A stretch of 40,820 nucleotides of DNA, from contig CAITUB010000117.1 of assembly GCA_903895515.1 (NCBI GenBank), positions 1 to 40,820 on the forward strand, given 5' to 3'. Origin of the DNA: an uncultured Acidimicrobium sp. (GTDB taxonomy: Bacteria > Actinomycetota > Acidimicrobiia > Acidimicrobiales > Ilumatobacteraceae). Of the stretch, positions 1 to 9,917 are shown one piece after another. The notes below the pieces were generated by a model that was given only the letters and a program-made list of their open reading frames with translations, did not search any database and was not told the origin of the DNA. Both the position numbers and the translations under genes were made by a program. The stretch's first letter is position 1, and the number at the start of each line of letters is the position of its first letter.

Positions 1-3000
1 GAATTTCGTTGTCATTCCACAAGGTTGTTGTAACCGCTGTCGTACCAAGAGCAAGACGCCCTACCGCGCCAAATCCGACACCCTTAATGACATAGGTGTG
101 CGCGCTATCGGTCGCTGGGTCGTAAAACGGTTTGTCAATTGCATACAGCGTTGGGTTGGTGTCACCAAGTGAGCACAAGCTGAGGGCGCCGTATTGTAAG
201 GCACCTTCAATGGTGATGCCAATATGTGTTGGTGCCTGGTCAACTGGGTGAATAACTCCAGGCCAAGCTTGGAATTCTGTTGAAATGGTGCGGAACTGTG
301 GGTTGTAGTCCAAGTTGCGATGCGCAAGAGTGCCTGGGTCGTTACCAACTAGGCGGTACACGTTCGGGCATGGACCTGCGGGAAGTGGACAGTTGTAAGT
401 GTCTACAGAAGGGAGAATGACTTCGTAGAAACCATTCACGTCGCTGTGTGCGGTGTACTTCCAGCGTCCAAGTTCGTCGTAAATACCAACAGGTGCATTT
501 GAAACAGGCGCTACTTCACCAAGCATCATGCTGCGGCGGTCCACTTGTACGTTCAAGTCGTCGTTCAGTAGTCCGTAGAACTTTGTCGGAAGCGGAACGT
601 CGGTGTACATCGAGAATCCTGCTGGCATCGAACGTCCACCAGAGACCGTTACTAACTTCGCGTCACAGATTGGCATGGTGCGACCAGCGAATGGAGTTCC
701 ACCGTTGTCGGCGAGGTCTTGATTCTTTTTGGCTTGATCGGCTTGTGAACTTGGAACGGTGTACATCGTTCCTGCGCACTGAGCAACAACACCTGAACCA
801 AGTGAGTTTCCATCGTGGCGGAGGCGCGATTGTGGGCTCACATTGAGTGAGTAACCGCCGCCATCACCAGTTCCAGTGCTCGAATACCCTTCGTTAGGAA
901 CGTATGTGTCGCCAGTAAACACGTTGACTGACATTTCGCTCGTAAATCGGTACAAACGGTTTGCTGCACTACCGGAGAAATAACCACCAACGTTTGCGTC
1001 GGTTACTTGCTTGGTGTTGAAACGGTCTGCGGGGTTAACCGCTTCAACGATGTAATCGCCAGAGAGAAGTGGCGCGGACATCGCAGGATTGTTTTGCGCA
1101 TTTGCGTAGAGAGATTCAAGATTGACGTTATTGGAGATAGCAGTGTTGAGGATTGCAGGATTGATCAAACTGGTGAGTGCATAGTTTCCGTTTACTGAAC
1201 CATCACCACCGATTTGGAACCCGCTCATTGGGGCTTCAACACAATCTGGTTGAGTTGGGTCAGTGTGAGTCCAGTCAACATTGGCCTTTGCTTTATGAGC
1301 TGGCAACGCCATTTCGCCTTGCAATACGTTGCCGTTTACATCGAGAGCAGTGCAACCAGTTGGGCGCGTCCAAGTTTCAGTCACGTAGTAGTCATGCGGC
1401 ATGCATGTTTGGCCGTTCTTCACAGCATTTGTTCCACGGTCCGTGTCAGCGCGCAAACATTCAAGTCCATCGCGACCAACGCCGTATTGCGCGACGGCAC
1501 CAGTTGCAGTCTTGACAAGTTGGCCATTTACCTTCTTGGTTTTCCAAAGTTGCATGGAAATTCCTGGAATACCTGGTTGGTAATCCTCTTGTACGGAATA
1601 TGCGGGATCGAATTCGTTACGGGTTACGTCGTAGGTAACGGTTCCGGCAATTCCGCCGTTTTCATATTTGGCTGCAGGAGTTACGCCATCGCCAGACCAG
1701 TAATCGGTTCCTGTTCCGTAGGCCTGAACACCGAAGTCCATTTTTGCGGAAAGGCCAATTACTGGCAAGAAGTTGTAGTCAACCTGTGCGCTGTGAATGG
1801 TGTGGGGGACAGGATCATTATCGGTTGTGTATGTGGTTCCGGTGTTCTTGAATCGCGAGTTATATGCCTCAACAATCAGAAACTGGTTAAGTGGGTATGC
1901 CTGGCTTAGGTCGTACTGACCGAATTCGTTGGTAACAGCAGTAGTCGATCCTTGATCCTCAAGTGAGTTTCCGCGTGTACGTACGCCGACAGTGAAGTTT
2001 GGAATGCCAGGTTCGCCAGCTTGTTGTGTTCCGTCGCCATTGAGATCGTTGAAGACCACACCAGTGAGGTCGGAGAACCATCCAAGAAGAAGAACATGCC
2101 CAACGTTGAGTGCTTCCGGGTTAGTAGCAGGACCACTCGTGCCCTGTGGCATAGCTGTTGCAGAACGACTTGGATTTTGAGTCGGGGAAATTGGCGTGAC
2201 TGTTACTCGCCACGGCGCAACCGAAGTTTGCGATGTGACGTTGAAATTTCCGTTCCAACCGTTGTCGCCTCCACTGAGTGTTAGCTGACCGCCAACAATC
2301 GTTGGCTTCGACACAAACGTCAAGGTGTATGTGCGAGGGTTGCCGTTTGAGCGCTGCGCACTAGTGATGCGAGGTAGAAGCGGTTGAATCTGGTCGCCGT
2401 CTACGTGGTATTGCAATACAGCGAGAATGTGGTTCTGCGATTCGTCCCAGAACGCAACGCTGTAGTCACCGGTCTGAAGTCCAGTAACACGGAAGGTTCC
2501 ATCGGTTCGCGCGCGACCTGTCCATACCACCTGGTCGGTAGGTGCGCTGCAATCTGCGAGACATGAAATAGAGACGACGCCATCTTCGATTGGCCCATCT
2601 TCTTTCGAGTTTGCCAAATTCAAACCAGCAAGTGGAGTAGCTCCACCTGAACCGATATACGAGCGACCAACCATGATCACACCGGTCATCACGCCATGGC
2701 CAGTAGTGCCACCATTGAATCCCGCACTTGCGTCGTAGTAAGCCTGTTCCTTCACGCTGTATGCATTTGGATCAGCAGTAAGTGAACGTGTGGCTTCCGC
2801 GTCATTCCAAACGTTGTCGTTGTGTGTAAGTCGAACAAAGCCGTGAGAGATAGGTGGAACGCGCTCGCCACCAACAATCAATTCGGTGTCGTAACCGGTG
2901 CCGCCTTCAATGTTCCATGAGTCCCAGTCATGCCCACCTTCAAGAGTGGTGGTTTGGACCCACTTCACTCCGTCGTGGCTGCGTGGATCCGGAGGCGTGA

Positions 3001-4147
3001 TGGAAACGGCGTAGCGGTTTGGTCCAAGGTTTGGAATAACGATGTCGCCGTAGTGGTCGGACAAGCAGGTTGATTCTGTTCCTGCAAGTGACCCACCAGT
3101 GGTGCCGCCATCGCCATACACAATCGGATTAGGTGTTCCATCATTATTCATCAGCACATTGCCGTTGCTGTCGGTTTGGTACTGCGTGCATAAGGGGTTG
3201 CCATATACGTCGGCGGTAACCATTCCGAGAACGTCGTTAATGCGAACCGAGAAACCTGACATGTCGGTCAGAGGGTCTCCGACAAGAGTTGGGTCTGTGA
3301 AGTTCGGACAGTTTGCCTCTTGGATAGCTGTAGGGGTGTCGCCATCGGCAACCAAGCAAGTCACCAGAGTTTCAGTTTGTCCGTCCCATTGACCGTTCGT
3401 CGATGCGTTGTCGTTGTACACGTGCACGCGCAACGTTGTGGTCTTTTTAGGAAGAGGGTTCATTGTCACGATGAACGGAGCATCAGCTTCTTCATTTACA
3501 GAAGTGACAACTTTGTTTACGACGGTGAAGTGAACACCATCAATTTTGAATCCAACCGAAGTTACAGAAACGAGATAGCTGCCGTCTTCAAGATTTGCTA
3601 GCGCGGCGATGTCGTCTTGGTTTCCAGAAGCAACGACGTCTGAGTGACCCTGTGCAGAGTGAATCGATGGCCATGGGCAGTCTGCAAGAGATGAAGTTTC
3701 ATTTGCTGGAAGCGGGGCATTAGCTCCACCTGCGTGGAGGTAAACGGAAAGAGCTGGGCTCGAGTCAGCAGTTGCCTGATCGACGGCAGCGCTAGCAGGC
3801 AGGCAGTCGATAACACTGCTTTCGGTGAATGAAGGGTCACCAGTGTTATCTGCGTTAATCAACCAATCAAATTTTGTAATGCGATCTCCAGCTTTTACTC
3901 CGGTGATGTACGGCTCTGCAGTTGCGCCATCACTTGAACTTTCAATACACAATGATTGTGGAGCTGTTGTTGCAAACGTTGAGCATCCAGATGCAGCAGC
4001 ATGAGCCGCGCTTACGTTGCTGAATGAAAGCGCTGGTGCCACAAGTGCCACTACAACAAAAATAGATATTGCATGAGTGATGCGAACTCGCAACGATTTT
4101 GCACTAGTGAGAATGTGTTGAAAACTTTTCATGTGTTTTGCGCTCAT
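1..4147 (-). CDS. Large secreted surface protein with SdrD-B/carboxypeptidase-regulatory-like repeats and an IPT/TIG-like segment; C-terminus outside window (partial)
   Basis: Reverse-complement translation from ATG at 4147 gives MSAKHMKSFQHILTSAKSLRVRITHAISIFVVVALVAPALSFSNVSAAHA (signal peptide). I read it as open to position 1. It contains GVVFNDLNGDGTQQAGEPGIPNFTV (SdrD-B signature) and, near the window edge, PTLYAIDKPFYDPATDSAHTYVIKGVGFGAVG (IPT/TIG-like). The ORF track misses it because it has no stop in the window. Confidence 0.85.
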   Translation of the reverse strand, partial: MSAKHMKSFQHILTSAKSLRVRITHAISIFVVVALVAPALSFSNVSAAHAAASGCSTFATTAPQSLCIESSSDGATAEPYITGVKAGDRITKFDWLINADNTGDPSFTESSVIDCLPASAAVDQATADSSPALSVYLHAGGANAPLPANETSSLADCPWPSIHSAQGHSDVVASGNQDDIAALANLEDGSYLVSVTSVGFKIDGVHFTVVNKVVTSVNEEADAPFIVTMNPLPKKTTTLRVHVYNDNASTNGQWDGQTETLVTCLVADGDTPTAIQEANCPNFTDPTLVGDPLTDMSGFSVRINDVLGMVTADVYGNPLCTQYQTDSNGNVLMNNDGTPNPIVYGDGGTTGGSLAGTESTCLSDHYGDIVIPNLGPNRYAVSITPPDPRSHDGVKWVQTTTLEGGHDWDSWNIEGGTGYDTELIVGGERVPPISHGFVRLTHNDNVWNDAEATRSLTADPNAYSVKEQAYYDASAGFNGGTTGHGVMTGVIMVGRSYIGSGGATPLAGLNLANSKEDGPIEDGVVSISCLADCSAPTDQVVWTGRARTDGTFRVTGLQTGDYSVAFWDESQNHILAVLQYHVDGDQIQPLLPRITSAQRSNGNPRTYTLTFVSKPTIVGGQLTLSGGDNGWNGNFNVTSQTSVAPWRVTVTPISPTQNPSRSATAMPQGTSGPATNPEALNVGHVLLLGWFSDLTGVVFNDLNGDGTQQAGEPGIPNFTVGVRTRGNSLEDQGSTTAVTNEFGQYDLSQAYPLNQFLIVEAYNSRFKNTGTTYTTDNDPVPHTIHSAQVDYNFLPVIGLSAKMDFGVQAYGTGTDYWSGDGVTPAAKYENGGIAGTVTYDVTRNEFDPAYSVQEDYQPGIPGISMQLWKTKKVNGQLVKTATGAVAQYGVGRDGLECLRADTDRGTNAVKNGQTCMPHDYYVTETWTRPTGCTALDVNGNVLQGEMALPAHKAKANVDWTHTDPTQPDCVEAPMSGFQIGGDGSVNGNYALTSLINPAILNTAISNNVNLESLYANAQNNPAMSAPLLSGDYIVEAVNPADRFNTKQVTDANVGGYFSGSAANRLYRFTSEMSVNVFTGDTYVPNEGYSSTGTGDGGGYSLNVSPQSRLRHDGNSLGSGVVAQCAGTMYTVPSSQADQAKKNQDLADNGGTPFAGRTMPICDAKLVTVSGGRSMPAGFSMYTDVPLPTKFYGLLNDDLNVQVDRRSMMLGEVAPVSNAPVGIYDELGRWKYTAHSDVNGFYEVILPSVDTYNCPLPAGPCPNVYRLVGNDPGTLAHRNLDYNPQFRTISTEFQAWPGVIHPVDQAPTHIGITIEGALQYGALSLCSLGDTNPTLYAIDKPFYDPATDSAHTYVIKGVGFGAVGRLALGTTAVTTTLWNDNEI

Positions 4148-4338
4148 GTTTCTTTTCAAATTCGTCTTGGATAAAAATTGGATGTCTCTTGTAATAAGCA
4201 GGCAGTGAGTGTGACGAGATTTGGATCAGAATTGGATTTTGATAATCCTCAACTTGTGGCAACTATCCCTCAAACAAAATGGGATGATCAGACAAAACTT
4301 CTGTAGGTCAATGAATTGGCACTTGTAGCCTTCGAAAC

Positions 4339-4854
4339 ATGAATACAACTTCTTTGATGAATCGATTTGCAATTGATGCACCTACTCGATCCATATATCG
4401 GACTGTGCTAGCGGTATCTGCGTTGATCATGTTGTTTTGTGCAACGTTGTTAATTCGTGGTTGGCAGCCAATGGGGCAGAGTGCTACACAAATACGTTCA
4501 GTAGTCGCTCCGAACATGCCAACAAGCACGCAAATTGAAAATCAATTTGGCATTCGCTTCCTAGGAGTAGATGTCACAGCTGGTGGCGGCATGCTTCAGA
4601 TTCGCTATCAAGTTCTAGACAGCGCAAAGACAGAAGCGTTGCACGATGAGCAAACAGCACCATTCGTGTTAGACGCCGCAGGGCACAAATATGCCGATCC
4701 CGGCATTGTCGGCCACAGTCACATCGGCAAAACCAAAGCAGCTGGTACTACCGATTACATCTTGCTGGCTAATGCACAAGGCGGGGTTGAGGCGGGCATG
4801 TTTGTCACCATTCAGGTAGGAACATTCACTCTCACTCAGGTTCCGGTCCGATGA
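4339..4854 (+). CDS. Conserved hypothetical membrane-anchored extracytoplasmic protein, first gene of the CopCD operon
   Basis: N-terminal TM segment (TVLAVSALIMLFCATLLI) then a soluble domain; ATGA overlap with the next CDS; TAGCCT 7 nt upstream of ATG. Confidence 0.8.
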   Translation: MNTTSLMNRFAIDAPTRSIYRTVLAVSALIMLFCATLLIRGWQPMGQSATQIRSVVAPNMPTSTQIENQFGIRFLGVDVTAGGGMLQIRYQVLDSAKTEALHDEQTAPFVLDAAGHKYADPGIVGHSHIGKTKAAGTTDYILLANAQGGVEAGMFVTIQVGTFTLTQVPVR

Positions 4855-5255
4855 AACGCTTCTTGATTGGTGTCCTTGCACTTGTACTTGCAGGCTGTGG
4901 GACTTGTTCTTCAACGTGCAAAGAAGGCATCACGTTCTATGTTGCCGATGTTGCCGGCTCATTAGCACGAGGCACTTCGCAAGAGTTGAAAATTTGCTTC
5001 GATGACACGTGTAAGAGCATTGTGATATCTCGCGACAACGTTGGCGGGTCGGTGTTTGTGCCGTTCGGTGGCGTGGGAGACAGTGGCAATCACAAAGTAA
5101 CGGTCGACGGAACTGCTGCTATCCATGGCGAATACAGTGGGAAAATTGAGAGTTACAAGCAAGAGCTAGATAACGGCTGCGGAACTTGCAGGTTGGCAAC
5201 GATAAAGATCGCCGCAAACGGAACGCTAACCCCAGCTACTTCAGTCCAGGGATGA
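4851..5255 (+). CDS. Cysteine-rich lipoprotein of unknown function
   Basis: MKRFLIGVLALVLAGCGTCSSTC: signal plus lipobox (LAGC). Second cluster CGTC near the C-terminus. Overlaps both neighbours by ATGA. Confidence 0.8.
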   Translation: MKRFLIGVLALVLAGCGTCSSTCKEGITFYVADVAGSLARGTSQELKICFDDTCKSIVISRDNVGGSVFVPFGGVGDSGNHKVTVDGTAAIHGEYSGKIESYKQELDNGCGTCRLATIKIAANGTLTPATSVQG

Positions 5256-6994
5256 TTCGTTGGTTGCGCTGGTGCGTTGCAGCACTAGTCGCATTTCTTA
5301 TCTTGCCGGCAAGCGCTGTTTTTGCACATGCCGCTTTTCTTGGAGCGTCAATATCTGACGGAGCGGTAATTGCGCAGGCCCCAACCACAGTTGAGTTTGC
5401 ATTTAATGAAAAAGTCCTTCTTGGCGCAAGTTCTGTTGAACTCGTACTCGTTGGCAAGAACGAGACTGTTCAGCTTTCGCTGAGTACGAAGATGTCTGGC
5501 ACGGTGCTTGTTGCACAGATGCCCGTGCTTGCAAAGGGTCAATACTTGCTTCGATTCACGGCAGTAGATCCTGCAGATCTTCATAAAACGATCGGATCAA
5601 TCTCATTTGGTGTGGGGGTGTTAGCTCCATTGTCGAAGGCATCTGAGCAGATCACGAGTTCGTGGTGGACCGCTGCGCTGAGAGCGATGTCGGACATTGC
5701 AATTTTTGTGTTGATTGGAATAACGCTTCTCGCGGCACGAACGGTGAAATCAGACAAAAAACTAGTTGATGGAATTGCTCAATGGGTGTCGCCATTGGCT
5801 ATTGGATTGGCATCGATTTGGTTTGCGCTTATTGCTTTGGATATTGCAAGTGTCGGCGTAAGGAATATCAATTTCATATCGCTGCTGTTCACCAGCGACC
5901 CTGGCCGTCGCGCCGTAATAGGAATCCCGCTGGCCTATTGCCTCGTCGTGCTTTCGAAACAATTGCGAGCATCGATTGTTGATGAAGCGACACAGTATTT
6001 GTCGCGTGTGTTGTGCGGAGTTGGAGTGTTCTTGGCGATCATTTCTTCGATGGGTGGACATACCCCAGTCGGAGGCAATGCCTTCACTGGACTTGTGATA
6101 CACAGCGTTCACATGTACACACTTGGTGCATGGGTCGGCGTCATGGCAGTGGTGTTCGTCGTTGTCCGAAGCAATCGTGAATATGGCTGGTTGTGGAGTA
6201 GCGCATCGCAAGTCTTCACAGTTTCTGCTCCATTGGTCATCGCTACGGGAATCTTGCTAACGGGTCGTGTAGCTGTCACCGTTACTTCGCTGCTGTCAAC
6301 CAATTATGGGTTGCGTTTGATTGGTAAAATTGCGATCACCGTTGTGATGCTGGTGTTTGGTCTCCTCGCTGGCAGAAAGATTCGGAACGGGACACACCCA
6401 CGCTTCATTAGCGGTGAATTGATGTTGGCTGTGATCGCCCTTTGTGTTGCATCGACAATGGCAACAAGTGCACCTGCAGTTGGCAAGCAGTACGAGAAAA
6501 CTGTTGCAGCAGTTCCTCAAATCCTTACGGGAAACTCTGAAGATCTCACGGTAAATGCAAGCTTGGTTCCAGCACAAACCGGCCCGAATATCTTGCAGGT
6601 ACGTGTGTTGAATACTCGAAAACCCGCACCTGGCGTTGTGAGCAACATTTTGGTAACGCTGTATTCGGGTGATGGAACGGCGATTGCTCAGCGAAGTTCG
6701 ACAATTGAAAATGGCGTAATCGAATGGAACGACATCGACATTTTGGTGCCAGGAGATGTGAAGATTCGTGTCGACATTGAACGACCTGAATCTCCAGTTG
6801 CTCCTTTCCTATCAAATTTCAACGTTGCGTCGCCGCCGACAGTTAAAGCGGAAACAGTGATATCTGATATGCGACTTCAGCCGATGACGCAGACTATTGG
6901 TTTGCTGGTGCTGCTAAGTGCGTTGGGCATCGTGGTATTGGGTGCTGTTCGAAACAGGAACCGCACAGTAAAAAGCGCTTCCGACAATCACTGA
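5252..6994 (+). CDS. Fused CopC-CopD copper resistance/transport protein
   Basis: Start [15 protein letters not shown] at 5252 (ATGA overlap) rather than the 5186 ORF start. CopC-like N-terminus [30 protein letters not shown] followed by a multi-TM CopD domain. Confidence 0.88.
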   Translation: MIRWLRWCVAALVAFLILPASAVFAHAAFLGASISDGAVIAQAPTTVEFAFNEKVLLGASSVELVLVGKNETVQLSLSTKMSGTVLVAQMPVLAKGQYLLRFTAVDPADLHKTIGSISFGVGVLAPLSKASEQITSSWWTAALRAMSDIAIFVLIGITLLAARTVKSDKKLVDGIAQWVSPLAIGLASIWFALIALDIASVGVRNINFISLLFTSDPGRRAVIGIPLAYCLVVLSKQLRASIVDEATQYLSRVLCGVGVFLAIISSMGGHTPVGGNAFTGLVIHSVHMYTLGAWVGVMAVVFVVVRSNREYGWLWSSASQVFTVSAPLVIATGILLTGRVAVTVTSLLSTNYGLRLIGKIAITVVMLVFGLLAGRKIRNGTHPRFISGELMLAVIALCVASTMATSAPAVGKQYEKTVAAVPQILTGNSEDLTVNASLVPAQTGPNILQVRVLNTRKPAPGVVSNILVTLYSGDGTAIAQRSSTIENGVIEWNDIDILVPGDVKIRVDIERPESPVAPFLSNFNVASPPTVKAETVISDMRLQPMTQTIGLLVLLSALGIVVLGAVRNRNRTVKSASDNH

Positions 6995-7787
6995 GTTCGC
7001 AGTTATAAAAATGATTAGTCGGTGAATGGCAGTAGTCGCATTCACCAATTACCGAAGCCGACGGGCTGAATTCCAAATTGAGACGTGCATCAAATACGTA
7101 CAGCGACCCTTCCCATAAGCCTCTGTCGCGATATTTCTCGCCGTACCGAACGATGCCACCTTCAATTTGATAGATCTCCTTGAAACCGCGGTTCTTCATG
7201 ATGAGCGAGAGAACTTCGCAGCGGATTCCACCTGTGCAATAAGTGATAATCGGTTTGTCTTTGATGTGGTCGTATTTGCCACTCTCCAATTCGGCGATGA
7301 AGTCACGCGTTGATTCAGTTTGCGGCACAATCGCGTCTCGAAACTTTCCGATTTTTGCTTCGAATGCATTGCGTCCGTCGAAAAACACCACGTCATCGCG
7401 CTCAGAGACGAGTGCGTTCACTTCCTCTGGTTTCAAGTGAATGCCACCACCTACGACTCCGTTTTCGTCAACCACAATTTCGTCGGGAACACCGAAGGTG
7501 ACAATTTCGTCGCGAACTTTTATCTGCAAGTCGGGGAAGTCATCTTTACCTCCATCAGACCATTTGAATTCCATGGTTTTAAAAGATGGGTAACTTTTCG
7601 TCACCCTGATGTACTTCTTCACTTGGTCAATGGGTCCGCCAACAGTGCCATTAATCCCGTGCTTCGAGATGAGAATCCGTCCGTACAATCCGAGGCGTTC
7701 GCATAGTGCGCGCTGCCACAGCCGTATCGCGTCAGGATCAACGATCGGTGTGAACTTGTAATAGAGGAGGATTTTAGAGGTACTTAT
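6894..7787 (-). CDS. trhO: TrhO family tRNA uridine(34) hydroxylase (UPF0176, rhodanese domain); putative ATA start at 7787 (first canonical start is TTG at 7688)
   Basis: Rhodanese core [26 protein letters not shown]-terminal Cys cluster [26 protein letters not shown]. Upstream in-frame codons give [32 protein letters not shown], typical of the family N-terminus. Confidence 0.85.
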   Translation of the reverse strand: MSTSKILLYYKFTPIVDPDAIRLWQRALCERLGLYGRILISKHGINGTVGGPIDQVKKYIRVTKSYPSFKTMEFKWSDGGKDDFPDLQIKVRDEIVTFGVPDEIVVDENGVVGGGIHLKPEEVNALVSERDDVVFFDGRNAFEAKIGKFRDAIVPQTESTRDFIAELESGKYDHIKDKPIITYCTGGIRCEVLSLIMKNRGFKEIYQIEGGIVRYGEKYRDRGLWEGSLYVFDARLNLEFSPSASVIGECDYCHSPTNHFYNCELSDCRKRFLLCGSCFEQHPIPRCPTHLAAPANQ

Positions 7788-7824
7788 GTGAATAGTTTAT
7801 ACGCTGTTTATATGGTGATTCGTT

Positions 7825-8313
7825 GTGATTGATTACAGCATTAGAGCCATGTCCACATCGGATTTGGAAATGGTGTGGGCTATTAATCAGGAGAATATTC
7901 CAGCGGTTGGTGAAGAAACTGTTGAAGTTCTCGCGAGTCTGCATGCGATGTCGTCGATCTCACTTGTGGCAGAAGTGGACAGCGTGGTTGTCGGATTCTG
8001 CATGGTGCTCAGTCCGCACACGACATATCGCAGTCCTAACTACCTGTATTTCTGTGAGCGTTATGAAGATTTCATCTATCTTGATCGAGTTGCTGTTACC
8101 AGCGATTACCAAGGTGCTGGCGTTGGCGCAGCCTTGTATCGCAAGGTCGAACAAATGGCAGAAGCGTCACTATTCGCTTTAGAGGTAAACACAAAACCCA
8201 GAAACGAAGGTTCTTTGCGGTTTCACACACGTGAAGGTTTCACACTGTTGGAAGAAGTGGAAACTCGACCTGGCAAAATGGTCGGTTTTATGATCAAGAA
8301 ATTGAAGGGATGA
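7825..8313 (+). CDS. GNAT family N-acetyltransferase
   Basis: LDRVAVTSDYQGAGVGAALYRKVEQMA acetyl-CoA binding motif; GTG start. Confidence 0.85.
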   Translation: MIDYSIRAMSTSDLEMVWAINQENIPAVGEETVEVLASLHAMSSISLVAEVDSVVVGFCMVLSPHTTYRSPNYLYFCERYEDFIYLDRVAVTSDYQGAGVGAALYRKVEQMAEASLFALEVNTKPRNEGSLRFHTREGFTLLEEVETRPGKMVGFMIKKLKG

Positions 8314-9074
8314 CAACGATGACTCAAGTTGCCGTAGTTACAGGTGCCGCGCAAGGAATTGGGCGCCGAACAGCACAGGTACTCAATGAACAAGGTTGGA
8401 GCCTCGTTCTGCTCGACTTGCAACACGTTGATGCTTCTGAATACAAATCTGCATTGGTACTTGCGGGAGACATTTCCGATGAACAATTTGTGGAGTCTGC
8501 TGCACAGCAATGCATTGACAAGTTTGGCCGTGTCGATGCATTGGTGAACAACGCAGGTATTTCATGCATCAGTTCAGCACTGGAAACGTCTGCAGAGTTG
8601 TATCGCAAGGTCATAGATGTGAATTTGGTTGCGCCTTTTCTGCTGGCCAAAGCATTTGGGCGTGTGATGATCGCGAACGGATCTGGTTCGGTGGTCAACG
8701 TTGCCTCTGTTGCTGGGCTGCAAGGTGTGGCAGACCGTTCTGCGTACAACGCAAGCAAGCATGGACTTATTGGGCTCACGCGCACGCTTGCAGTTGAGTG
8801 GGGCGCAAAGGGCGTTCGGGTTAATGCGGTGTGTCCTGGCTGGGTGAAAACCGAAATGGACCATAAAGACCAGGCCGGTGGCAGTTACAGCGACGCAGAC
8901 ATCATGGAGCACGTACCAATGGGCCGGTTCGCAAAACCTGATGACATTGCTCAAGCCATCGCATTTCTGTGTGATTCTTCAAAATCTGGGTTCATCAATG
9001 GAGTTGCTTTGCCAGTAGATGGTGGCTGGACGGCCGATGGTTCCTGGCAATCACTTCGACTGAAGCACCGTTAG
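8310..9074 (+). CDS. SDR family NAD(P)-dependent oxidoreductase
   Basis: VTGAAQGIG, NNAG, YNASK motifs; ATGA overlap with upstream GNAT CDS. Confidence 0.92.
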   Translation: MTTMTQVAVVTGAAQGIGRRTAQVLNEQGWSLVLLDLQHVDASEYKSALVLAGDISDEQFVESAAQQCIDKFGRVDALVNNAGISCISSALETSAELYRKVIDVNLVAPFLLAKAFGRVMIANGSGSVVNVASVAGLQGVADRSAYNASKHGLIGLTRTLAVEWGAKGVRVNAVCPGWVKTEMDHKDQAGGSYSDADIMEHVPMGRFAKPDDIAQAIAFLCDSSKSGFINGVALPVDGGWTADGSWQSLRLKHR

Positions 9075-9104
9075 CACTAGGTTGTAAGTGTCAAAGGAGC
9101 CATC

Positions 9105-9206
9105 ATGGCAAACAAAGAACAGAATAAGAATCCAAACCAGAAAAAAGAAGCAAAGATGACGCTGAAAGAAAAGCGTGCAAAGAAGGCAGAAAAGAAGAAG
9201 TCTTAA
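9105..9206 (+). CDS. 33-aa lysine-rich small protein (sORF)
   Basis: MANKEQNKNPNQKKEAKMTLKEKRAKKAEKKKS with a strong Shine-Dalgarno AAAGGAG 5 nt upstream of ATG; below the ORF track length cutoff. Confidence 0.7.
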   Translation: MANKEQNKNPNQKKEAKMTLKEKRAKKAEKKKS

Positions 9207-9871
9207 AGCTTCTTAAAAACAACGACGCGCGCTTTGTCTCCAAAGTGCGTGCTGCCCTCACCATAAATATCGACTTCCTCGTATTGAGGCTTGGTGATGG
9301 TTTTGTTGTCGACGGCCTCGGTTATTGCTGAAGCAAAGTCGTCGTCTTCCCAGTGCTGTTGGTTCACGCCCGCAACAATGGTTGCACCGGATCGACAGAC
9401 TGTTATTGCATCGATGAGTTCATAAGCGCCTAGGTGGCCGATGGTGAACGTTCCTGCACTGACAAAAAAGTCGTAATAGTTTGCAGCAAAGTAGATGGTG
9501 CCGGTGAGGTCGGCTTCATGCAAGTCTTCGTACACCTTGGTTCCATCTTGGCGAAGCTTGGTAGCCGCAACAGCAAGCATCTCGGGTGAGATGTCTACGC
9601 CTTCAATAACGCTCTTCGGGCGAATCGTTGCAATTTCTTCTCCTACAGCCCCAGTGCCGCAGCCAATGTCGATGACACTGAATGAACGGTCGGAAGGCAT
9701 GTGCTTGGCCAGGACTGCAGCGATTTTGGCTGGGTAGACATATTTATTGTCTTCAATGAAGGTTTTGTCATACGTGGGGGCCCACTGTGCATACAGCTCA
9801 CGACTGTCATCAGGCGTTACGAGGTTGTAAGCATCGGCGAGGGTGATCTGTTTCTTCGGTTTTTCGGCCAC
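9203..9871 (-). CDS. Class I SAM-dependent methyltransferase
   Basis: VIDIGCGTGAVGEEIA motif I; GTG start. Confidence 0.88.
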   Translation of the reverse strand: MAEKPKKQITLADAYNLVTPDDSRELYAQWAPTYDKTFIEDNKYVYPAKIAAVLAKHMPSDRSFSVIDIGCGTGAVGEEIATIRPKSVIEGVDISPEMLAVAATKLRQDGTKVYEDLHEADLTGTIYFAANYYDFFVSAGTFTIGHLGAYELIDAITVCRSGATIVAGVNQQHWEDDDFASAITEAVDNKTITKPQYEEVDIYGEGSTHFGDKARVVVFKKL

Positions 9872-9917
9872 GCGATTATTGTAACTGCAGTCGTTTCACG
9901 CGAGCCGGGGGGTCGTC

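Noticed and set aside
448-3601. Multiple plus-strand ORFs (448-846, 1214-1909, 3320-3601 and others)
   Set aside because: They lie antisense to the continuous >4.1 kb minus-strand SdrD-like CDS and their products look like shadow translations.
4234-4248. GGATT-N5-AATCC inverted repeat in the 4148-4338 intergenic region
   Set aside because: Only 5-bp arms in AT-rich DNA; expected by chance.
5762-6211. 149-aa minus ORF inside copCD
   Set aside because: Antisense shadow ORF of a clear CopCD membrane protein; no family features.
8324-8954. Minus ORFs (153 and 126 aa) inside the SDR gene
   Set aside because: Shadow ORFs opposite a well-supported SDR.
9195-9214. AAGAAG-N8-CTTCTT hairpin between sORF and methyltransferase as a bidirectional terminator
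   Set aside because: Stem is short, AT-rich and part of the lysine codon run; too weak to call.
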